Shown here: positions 8,697-19,200 of the stretch, piece by piece
Layout of the letters: each line of letters starts with the position of its first letter
Numbering within the stretch: the first letter of the stretch is position 1
From: Didymodactylos carnosus
Lineage: Eukaryota; Rotifera; Eurotatoria; Philodinida; Philodinidae
Length of the DNA: 22,313 bases
Reading direction: 5' to 3'
Assembly: GCA_905250885.1 (NCBI GenBank)
Contig: CAJNOQ010002869.1
Coordinates: 1 to 22,313, forward strand
Position numbers and translations under genes: made by a program
The notes under the pieces: model-generated
Seen by the model: only the letters and a program-made list of their open reading frames with translations
What the model was told of the DNA's origin: nothing
Databases searched by the model: none

Positions 8697-8759
8697 AGCC
8701 ATCTTCGTGGCTCATCGCGCTCTACCGCAAAAGCCACGATCGTGGCTTATCGCACTCAG
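8697..8759. repeat. Two tandem hairpin units of 35 bases
   Basis: Two adjacent units each begin with a palindrome followed by a shared tail. Unit 1 has AGCCATCTTCGTGGCT (8697-8712, imperfect) and unit 2 has AGCCACGATCGTGGCT (8732-8747, a perfect 16-base palindrome). Each is followed by YATCGCRCTC. The local G+C is clearly higher than its surroundings. It could be a protein-binding site, a transposon end or the edge of a larger repeat. A tRNA was considered and not supported. Confidence 0.5.
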
Positions 8760-9308
8760 AAGGTTAAGGATAGTATAAATTTGAAAGAATTATCAGCAAT
8801 TTGCTATGAGGATCTGTCCGAGTGAGCAAGTTGTCATAAGTCTTCTTCTCTGGAAAGGCAGTATTAATCTACATACAATCTGTTTCTTGAGGAAGACGCA
8901 ATCGAAGTGTTGACTGTGTTGTTCGGGAAGAATTAACCGTGAACTTAATCGATCGACATCAACAAATGACAAAAAAAGAGAATGTTCTCGATTTAGTAGC
9001 AAAGTTGTCTTACTTGTTTGCAAATAATTGCATCTTTTAGTGAACAAGAAATGATTGGTCGGAATGGACATTTCCTGGTGGCACAATAGACACCAGAAGA
9101 ATGGTTATCATTTATCTCAACGGCACAGTATTTTTTGAATGAAACAATACTAAAATATGAAACAATTACATTTGCATGTTTTTTGTTTGTTTGAGAAAAA
9201 TTCACACAACCACATTTTGTAAATCATGTGTTGCACACATTATTAACATATATCGGAAAGCTTTTATTATGATTTTGCATGTAGGACGTCTTCCTGTACT
9301 AATAAATC
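8760..9308. other. Interval with overlapping short ORFs, no supported gene
   Basis: Two overlapping minus-strand frames of 97 and 70 codons (8793-9086, 8993-9205) and short plus-strand frames are present. None shows a domain, a consistent splice partner or a convincing composition. An AATAAA on the minus strand (TTTATT on + at 9263-9268) lies 41 bases past the stop of the ORF at 9309-9539. Confidence 0.3.
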
Positions 9309-9539
9309 TTATGTCTCATATGTTTCATCTTTTCTCTTCTCGTTAAATACCCAGTATTGTTCCAGTACAACTGAAAGTGGAGCTGAGAGTATAATCAAAT
9401 TCCGTAAAGCGTTTAGTATCTTAATGTAAACAGTTGATGTCTGCCTCTCTTTTTTGACAAAATCTTTTATTTGAAGTTGAACTTTGTTTAATGTAGAGGA
9501 AAGTCTGGCTATTAAATGAGAACACTCCCAGCGTTCCAC
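9309..9539 (-). CDS. Doubtful small ORF or terminal exon, 76 codons
   Basis: The frame reads MERWECSHLIARLSSTLNKV, then LQIKDFVKKERQTS, and ends NEKRKDETYET. It looks amphipathic and helix-forming, with a hydrophobic stretch (LIILSAPLSVVLEQY). A same-strand AATAAA sits 41 bases after the stop, as expected for a short 3' end. Upstream, a weak acceptor (AAAAAAGAG) precedes the frame, so it may be a last exon, but I found no earlier exon on the minus strand. No family is recognised. Confidence 0.25.
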   Translation of the reverse strand: MERWECSHLIARLSSTLNKVQLQIKDFVKKERQTSTVYIKILNALRNLIILSAPLSVVLEQYWVFNEKRKDETYET

Positions 9540-10297
9540 GACCTCTTTTTTGCAAAAGTTATGACCTTTTTAAGTTTTTGATCAAGAGCCCGAAAAAAAA
9601 CGATTTTTTACACAAGATATTCAGCATTTTATAAATATCTCAAGAAAGTAAGCATATTTTTCGAAAAAAACTTAGAATCATAGATAGGGAGTGAATTATC
9701 CGTGATAAAAACTTGGACTCAATTTGACTATTTTTTCGAGAGATGGTAATCTACCTGTTTGAAAACCGGATACTCTCAAAAACCATTGGCAGAACATTAG
9801 AAAATTCTGAGCAAAAATACATCCTTTTCTTCTGATGTTCTATTTCTCGTAAAAATGTGGACTCAATCAGATTCTCTCTTCCATCTTTCCCAAGAGGATG
9901 AAAAAAAGATACCCTTAAAAATGTCTCCAGGATGACAAACAGTAATTCAAATTAACGCGTTCGAACTGGCTTTGTTAGCGATTTCGAGTGAAAGATATAC
10001 AAATAAAATCTGTTCAATAATCTAATTATACTCAATTATCCGTGTTTGGTTAAAAGAATAAATTCTTAACAAGAACACATGCGTGAAATGGAGTTAGAAT
10101 GAGGAAAATAATCTATGCTAAGCGATATTTCTAAAAGATCACAGAAGACCTTAAAAAAATCAGTGAAGTCAGAACTTAAAGAACCGCTACAGAATATTGA
10201 GACATTCTCTTTTGCTTTGCTATTATTTTTAGGTACTTTCATATTTTGTTATTATTATAATTCAAATACGCTGTAAAATACAAATAAATGCAGCTCG
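9540..10297. other. Upstream region of the large coiled-coil gene
   Basis: No coding exon is supported. Two related stretches containing GGACTCAAT (about 9713-9722 and 9860-9869) may be an old duplication. Immediately upstream of the large gene an 11-codon upstream ORF (ATG 10288, TGA 10321-10323) overlaps its start codon in another frame. A TTATTTTTAG-like site near 10225-10231 could be an acceptor for a leader exon or a spliced leader; I cannot decide. No TATA-type promoter stands out in this A+T-rich background. Confidence 0.3.
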
Positions 10298-13200
10298 ATG
10301 ACAAAACATTCTGTATCAAATGACGAAGAAATCTTGTCAGATACTTCAAGTATATCTTCCGATTATGAAACATTGTTAGTCGACCAACATTACTACCACA
10401 TTCAAAACACATTTTAGTTCTTATTTATTATTTATAGTGTAATAGGAGAACGACCACCTTTCATGTACCGAGATGAGAAACGAACGACAACAACAACAAC
10501 TGACCAAAGATCGAGGTATTCACCGAGAAAACGCTCCCGTATTCGTTTTCGACGTCATTTATCGGACGATTCTTCACAAGAATCATTCTATGATTCTCTC
10601 AACACTAAGCAAAATCCTATGGTGCAACAAACAGACTCATCGAAGAGAAATAAAAACCGTCCTACACAAGAACAAACATACGAATTTAATGGTAGTAGTT
10701 CTTTTTCTTTTTGTTCTAATCGAATGTCGATATAATTTTGCTCTATTCTACTTAGATGCTTTTATTGGAGCACTGAAGTCTTACGCAGAAATTAAAGGTA
10801 AGTTTGTTCTTTTACTTAACTGAATCTTCAAATTCTGAGAAAATAGAATACCGTTATAAATGTGCATAATGTGTGTATATCGTCAAATGACTACGACTAA
10901 ACGATATTTATCATTTCTCTGTTTAATGTAAAGTAACTCGGACAACTATAGTAAATAAAATATACTCTTATCTCTATGTTTAATCGGTCCTTTCATTTCC
11001 AGACAACAGTATAAATAGAAAAGAGAGAGAGAGAGAGAGTGAAGGAAGGGAGAGGGTGGGTGAGAAGAAAAAGAGAACTGTTTTCTTTTGTTAAAGGATT
11101 GTATACATCTCTTCTCTTACCTGTTTTACTAGAACAGTTTTCTACGATCTCCTCCTTTTCATACTGCTCATCATTCGAAAGCAAAAGTATGTCTATAATA
11201 CAACAATATTTTCATTTTTAATCGTATAGTTATATGTTGTTATTGTCTTCGTTCGTGTCATAATATATATGTAAGCATAAATTACGACTTTACGTTTTAA
11301 CTTAGTTTTTCTAAAAGGAGGATAAAGAACAAGCAAAGGGAATCATTTAAGCACTTCCATTCATTCTATATTGTCCACCGTGTTTATTATGACTCTTAAA
11401 TGAAAAACAGAAACAGAGAGAGAGAAAAAAAAATAGATTTTCTTTTATATTTGTGTGAGTGTGTGTGAAAGAAGCCAAAATAATCGAAAAGCCGAACGCG
11501 TTTAAGCCACATTTGAAGTTGAACAAAATTTTTTAAATAATAATACATCATTTGATTTTTTTTTCTTTTTTATTGCCAAAAAAAAGGATTAAACTGTTGT
11601 CAGCGATAAAAGCGTGAAAATATTTCTCTGCAATAAGAATAATATAAATGTATTTATAAGATTTTTGTCTATTTAATAATCATCATTATATACGTAGTAA
11701 GTAGTCTGATTTAAAATAATATTTTTTTACGCTGTTGTTGTTATGATTATACTCAAATTCTTGTGATTAGTTGATACTCTTTGAATTGATACACTAGTTG
11801 AAAGTTACTAAACTTACAAACTGACCAAAACGGCCAAAAGAATTCGTATGAGAAACGCTATAATGTAACCGGTGAGCCAAGACACATCTGTTAATTCTTA
11901 TTATTCAATGTCATGGCAGAGGTGCCGCAGTGAGTTAGAAGTGGTGGGAACGAATTTTTTTGAGAAACTGAAAATAAATATTGAAATATATTTTCGGGTA
12001 TTTATGTATAAAATTTTCTATTTTTACCTACTTTAACACATAGGTATTAAAGGTGAATGTGAGTAATTAGAGACAAAGAGAGATTAAACCCTTGTTTTTC
12101 TGTAGTCGTCCAATATACACTTGTAATAAATAAGAAAAAAGAAGTCAATGATAAGAAAAATACAGCTATTATATGACAAATTCAAAGAAATAAATTTTTA
12201 AAGTTACGGAGATCATACAGTATCCTGTCTCAACGCTTTTTTATATTGTGAAATATGTGGAAGCGTCTTTTTCACTGCCCCTACGGTTTCATGGTGTCAT
12301 GAAGTAGAAAAATCTCTATCTTTTGAGGTTAGAACGGAGTCTTTTCAAACTCTATTTCAATGTTTCAATAACAAAAGACAAAAATGTTCTGTTTTCTCGC
12401 TCATACGCCTCTTACTTTGAGTTCATTACTTTACCAGTTGTCTTATTAGTAATAAGACTATAGTGATTGATAATATTTTAATAAACGTCCAGCATACGTA
12501 CACAAAATCTGTTTAATATGTAATGACTTCATTTATCAACCAAAAAAGAAAACTTTCTTCTCCTTTCAGCGTCACAGAAACGATCAAATGTAAAAAGTCA
12601 TCAAAGAACACGATCAGATTACAGTCATAGTATTGTAAGTGGTTTCTTATTTTAGTGTATTTATCAGAAACAGAAAAGCCCTCGAATATTGACAGAAGTA
12701 CAGATTCTTTTATCACCGTATGAAAAATTCTCCTCAGATTTTACCTGTTACTATTGAGATGCTTGTATTAATCGCCAACATAATCGATTATTTGTCAATA
12801 TCACTAACTTTTTAATGATTTATTAATCTAAAACAGTGTAGAATTGGTAGTCAGCGTCTTTTTACTTTGAATGAGATACGTTTTCTATATAATTCCTGAG
12901 CTTATAAACTAAACATTTCATACATACTTTTTCATCTTTTTGTGGACATGTACACTGCAATACGATATTAGGTAATATCATATCTGCTGATCAACATTAT
13001 ATCAATTAAAACTACATGTCTAAATGATGATTCATTGTCTAAAACTATCCGATGATTTTAATCTGTTTAAACATAAATTTTCAAGTGTTTTCTACTTATT
13101 TTCAAGTTTTTTTTTTAATATAAATAAATCTTTTTTTTACTTCAACTTGAAAGAAATTGTTTGCGGTTTTTGACCTTCATGTGTTATTATAATTATTGGA

Positions 13201-16200
13201 ATCCATAGAAAAATAACCACGAATGTAATATAATAATAATAATAATATCTTTGCATTCTTCTTTTTTTCTTTTTTTAATTCCATTTTATTATGTGACCCT
13301 GTCATCTATCACTGCTCTTTTTTTCTCTTTGTGTTCTAAGGCGCCTACAGATCCTGCTGATATAAAAGCATTTTATGAAGAAATTAAACGATTAAAAAAT
13401 GACAAAAATACGGCAAACACTTTGAATGGTGAGCAATATTTGTTCAAATATGACAGTTCATGAAAGAAAGAAATACAATTATATTCAAGCTGACTACCTA
13501 CTTAAAGCTGCTGTACATACCAATCTGTATTCAAAAAATTTTTAAACAAAAGATCTTTCTTGGCTAACTACAGCACTACTTAACACTTCTTTCTCTTCTA
13601 AAATTCAATGTGTTTGCATGATTTTTCAGTCGAGATCTTTACAATTAAATTATTATAATTTTTTAATTAGCTTGATCGTTTTTTTTAGCGTTACCTTTTT
13701 ATCCATTTTCCTCTTTGTTTAAGCTAGACATTCTACTACATCAAAACAAACAACACCAATCTCAACAAGACGACGAAATTTGAATGATATTAATGAACGA
13801 AGGGTATGCGTTCGGTCATTCTTCTGTATTAAACTTCAATTGATGGGAAAAACTGTACTCTATTAACTACGACACTTTAAACGAGTTTTGAATCTTTATT
13901 CGAAAGAGTTCTCATCGCTGTTAACAATCATAATGTTAGTTGTACTGATCTCAAAAGTTTTTTTAGCATACAATTCACTCAATTGGTCAAGATCAACTAA
14001 ACACTATCCTGCAAAGTACAGATATGGATCGACTGGTTAGTCAAAATCCTCTTGCATCACGCTTAGATCACCAACAACAAGCTGGAGTTACTCAACGAAT
14101 TGTAAATCAAAATCCACTAATAACAACTTCTATTTCTCATCAAGCACTGCAGCATGATCTCATGTCACCACGATCATCAGAAACAAGTGAAGTTCTGGTT
14201 TATCCCTCTTCAATTAGTCTCAGGGTATAGTAGATTTATTCTCATACGTACTTACTTGTCATTAAAAAAGTTAAATGTGTTAAAAAAATTCGTTTATTGA
14301 AATAACATCAACAGTGAAAACAACAACAACAGATTTTTTTCTTTTCATACATAACAATTGAATATATCTAAAAAACTGTTTAATCAACACTTTACCATTT
14401 TGTCTTTACGAAATAGTTTTTCTCTTTTCCATTACAATCGTAATATTTCAATAAGTGGAACATTTTGAAAACTTATAAATATTCAAGTGCATAAGAGTAG
14501 AGCGATTGACGGTTTTATCATCATGTAGCGTCAAAAACTGTAACAGGAGCAGCGTTTAATCGTGCAGGATGAACGTTGTAGAACAACATCGATAATCGAG
14601 ATATCCTCCAAATCGAGAAAATAAAGGAGGTAGAAAGCACGATAATACATCAGAAGTTAGTGGTCTCTTTCTGGTTATATACGATGTGGGTAATTCACCC
14701 TGGTTCATCAAAACGTTCAACACTGTACGACTAGCACATATCCCAGTTATCAACAGTTACAACGACTACAAACAATGGAATATTTTTCGTATCAGTCGTC
14801 ACTTTCTTTACATACCAAAACTTTGCTATACATTTACCCTATACAGACTCTATTTTTCTAATCATCTGTCTACAGCTTATAAATTACTTAAGATCCTTTT
14901 ATTTTCCTAGGGCCTACTGTCATATCAAGATGTTTTGAGTGCAATTGAACGTGAATTTCATTTGCATGAAGGTTTGATATTTATCTGAATTTTTTGTACC
15001 TATTTTCCACTAAACAAAAATTTACTACTCAAGGTCAAGAACGAGAGATTATTATGAAATTATGGCTAAAAATTCAAACAATGGTTTCCTTGTTTCATCG
15101 CTACCGTTATTTATTACAAGATTTAAGTCTTGATGATAAAGACTTTCAAGGTGGACTGAAAGTAAGTGCTGTTCGCTGTATCTCTCTTTCTCCAAGAATA
15201 ACTTGAAAAATCCTATCACTGATCGATTATTATTCAATGTTCACGCCTCATATTCAATATCAAAAAACTCAAATGTCGAATGATATATTGAAATATATCA
15301 GTCAATCTAACAACACAGTATAAGGCTAGAAGAATAACGGTTTCTGCTGTTACTCATATTCGTCCACTATATATTACTAATAAATTCGAAACAACATGTA
15401 GAGCGTTAGAGTACATCAATTCACTTACTCTACATCTCAACGAAAGAATATGATATGGAAAAGCGAGTAGTCAGTAGGTGAATGTTGTCCAAACATACAA
15501 GAACATCTCTATCATCAGCCAATTGAATGACATAGATGTAAAATTTCACCATATGTAACACTACAATGTAAAGTAGGACACTCGTTTCGCCCAAATCTAT
15601 CAACAGGACCACCACGAAAATCAATAAAACCGTACAGTAAAAATCAATCATGCATACTATTTAACTGCTTATCGTTTCTTGAGCAACATTAAACGATTCT
15701 TTCATGAACAATGATTTATATTTAGTTTTCCTTATTATTGTAGTTTTATTCTGATTCATTCATTTTAATGGCACGAATCTATGCTATTACGCTTTTTAAT
15801 AGAGCTTTTCACACAACATACATAAAAGAGTTTGAAAGAGATTTGTTTTCTAGAGTATTCGTGAAATGATTTATTTTGGAAATCGTGATGTGCATTATCT
15901 CCGAGAACAGACAGCAAGGTTAGAAGAACAAAATAAATTTCTTGAAGAAGAATTTCGTCGGCAACTTCAAAAGATACATCAAGATAAAAATGAACAAATA
16001 ACACGTTTAAGACAGATAATTGATAAAGCGTGTCCTCCACCAGACGAATTTGGTGATAATGCAACCGATTTAACTCATTTATCAGGTATTATTAGTATTA
16101 ATCCTTTGAAAAATGAATAACTAAGTATTCTTTATTTACATTATAAGGAAATCAAGAGTTAATGCAACGTTTCATGCAGCAAAATGTTGAATTACAACGA

Positions 16201-19200
16201 GAAATAGAAACATTACGTGCAAAACTAGAATACGCTTTTACACTATTACATGAAAAATTAGATAATAATTCAGCAACATCGAATTCTGTTTTACAAATAG
16301 CTGTTGAGCAATGTCGACAAACCGAACATCAACTACAAGAATTAAAATTCAAATCGTCAACGCAACAAGAAGAAAATGATCTATTAAGATATTTGGTATG
16401 TGCGATTAATTCATCTAAAAAAAATTTTCTTTCCTGTTCAATACGAGTATATACTTGTATATATCTGTTTTATGAAAATTTATAGGCGCATGCAGGAATT
16501 GTAAGTTGCTTTGTGAGAGTCAGTGTACTTGGGAAATAACGTTTGGTAGTTAACGTTTTCCTAAGTATATGTATTAATGATAAATAATAACTTCTTGAAC
16601 ACTTCTTAATTAAAACATTCGATAATTGACCACTCCAGCTATTTTTGGAACAGTTTTTCTTCCTGTTTGAAGACATAGTGGAAAATTTTTCTCCCTAGCA
16701 GTTCTTTTAGCCCTTACACTAACAAGACGAATTCTACTATATATCTTTGAAAACAAGATTATTTTCTAAATTTTCTAGGCAGACAAATCTCACAATTCTG
16801 TGGATGTATCTCAATTATTCACCATTATTGAACAGCGATCACTTGAAAGAGAAACTACTCGTGTTAAGCACGAATTAGATGTCACCGAAAAGAAAATAGC
16901 AGAGTTGGAAAGGCGGTTTGAAAACGCCGATGATAACGTCCAGTTTTCAATAGAACGGCTTAAATTAAAATGTGACGTCCTACGTTCACATATTGCTTCG
17001 TGTAATAAACGATTAAGTGGTATGAAAACTGAAGTACCGTCCGTTTTTGCATATAGTGTACATGGCTATCTTTTGAATAATTCGATAAAACAAAAAGTGA
17101 TAGAAACATACGGTTTTCATCATTTTGTAGAGAAATGTTTATTGCATCATTTAATATATGAATAGTTTTTAAAATCGGATTTTCAAGTGGTGTATCTGAC
17201 GGTTGAGAAAAGAAGGGGTCAACAAATATCGAAGCAAAGATGAAACGCTAACTTAAATTAGATGGACAGATAGCCCAAAGTGTTCTTTACAAAAGCCCGC
17301 AAGTCCGAGCTCGCTAACTACCACAATTTTCAGACAGCATAGGTTTTGCTGCGACCTATCTATCTCCATCTAGTTAACTCTTATAACTTTAAAATTAATC
17401 GCAAACATATGTTTTCAACCACGCCGAGTCTCTTGGCTACATTTGTTTTCAGAAGAAAATTCAAGAGCCTAGTAGTAGATGAAATAATCCATTTTTGTCC
17501 ATCTTCATCAAAAACTAAAAACTTCGTAACGCAGTCAAAATCGATCCAAACTACTCGAAAATTTCAACATATACCCTATCTTGTCTCCGATTTTAAAAAC
17601 CATCCATATATCAAATGATGCAGTAAACATTTGTCTACAAAATGGCGAAAATCGCATGTTTCTATCACTTTTTGTTTTTTCGAATTATTCAAAAAATAGC
17701 CATGTACACTGTATGTTGAAACGGACAGTAATTACAACGTATATGATGTGTTATTCGTTGCTGTTCTAGAAGTTGTATCGAGACGACTAACTCAAGGAAA
17801 CAGTAATGATTTAGAACAAATATTTGAACAAAATGAAAATCTAAGGTGCATAGTAAAAATCCGACAACACACAATATAAAAACGATTATTTCAATATTTT
17901 TTTTTGTTCAAGAAGTTCAAATACTACGGACATGTTAGCATTACAAACAGAATTGGAAAGATTGCGTGCACAAAATGAACGTTTAACAAATGAACTTGTT
18001 GTGAGTAAAATAACATCAAAATACTTAAATTTGTTCAATATTTATCTTATTTAGAATTCAAAACGTTCAACACAATTAGAAAATGAGCTATTATCATTAC
18101 GCGAGCGTTACAATGAAATTGCAGAATATTCTAATTTTGAATTAAATAAAATGAAAAAATTATTGCAAGAAGAAAAAGAGGCACGTATTCTAGCAGAAAG
18201 ACAAATGGTAAGAAGAATAAAAATTTTCTCTATTATTTAACTGACAAATAATGTTGTTTTAATATTAGTTTGAAACAAATTCAAATGAACCCCGTATTAA
18301 TTTGGATATGTTAGAAAATGAAAGACGAAGATCGGCTCAATTAGAACATGAATTAATAACATTAAAAATGAAATATGATGATGTTTGTGAACGTATTACA
18401 GGAGCTACATTACAATTAGAACGTGTACAAGTAGTTCTCGATCAAACATTAAAACGTTGTGATCAATTAGAAAAAGAAAAGGTAAAAGAAGAAGAAAAAT
18501 ACAAATGCAGTTTTAAAAAATTTTTGATCAAATGATATATATGCTCAGATCTCAATCCCAAACACAAATATTACATATCTGTTTTAGCTGCGCAAAAAAT
18601 TGGTATAAAGTGTGAACAACCCTTTTTTTATTTGATGCACGTAAAATGCAACATCATCAAAACTGATGTTTTTGAATACTAATTCACATAAACTACACGT
18701 TTATTATTTATACTATAAATAATATACGTTTTTTCTTTTTCCTAGCACAAATTGAATCAATTTTTATTTCACACATTGTAATATCTGAATAAAGAGAAAG
18801 TTATATAATCACAAAAAAACTTAAAAAGATTTTTCTAATTTTTTTAGCAAAAATATATACCTACCAATGATGATAAGTCACGGGTTCAATATCGAATAAT
18901 TAATGGAGTTTGTTATCACAAAAACTAACTGCACAAAAATATAATTTATTATCTATTTGAATGAGAGTTTATCAAATTTTATGTACAGTGACAAAATACT
19001 ATGTCAATTTAAAAAAAAAATATTGATGATAATAAAATAAGATTTTTGTCAATATTGTATTATAAGAGATAAAAGTATAGTTGTTATTTGTTACTAATGC
19101 GATATGTACAAAATTATTTAGAAATATTTTATTTAAGACATTTTTATGAGACTACAAAAAGAGAAGCATATTTGTTTAGACATATTTTATCATCATCTTG

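Noticed and set aside
8697..8759. tRNA-like look of the hairpin pair
   Set aside because: The four-arm cloverleaf, an anticodon stem and a T-arm GGTTCRA box cannot be placed; it is better described as tandem hairpins.
12669..12755. Coding-like stretch just after exon 4 (KSPRILTEVQILLSP)
   Set aside because: It would need a 33-base intron before it and no donor after it matches the phase of exon 5.
14556..14910. Overlapping ORFs on both strands within intron 7
   Set aside because: No splice sites join them in phase with exons 7 and 8, and both strands are equally open.
17346..17769. Plus-strand ORFs of 90 and 62 codons
   Set aside because: They fall in intron 13 and cannot be joined in phase between exons 13 and 14.
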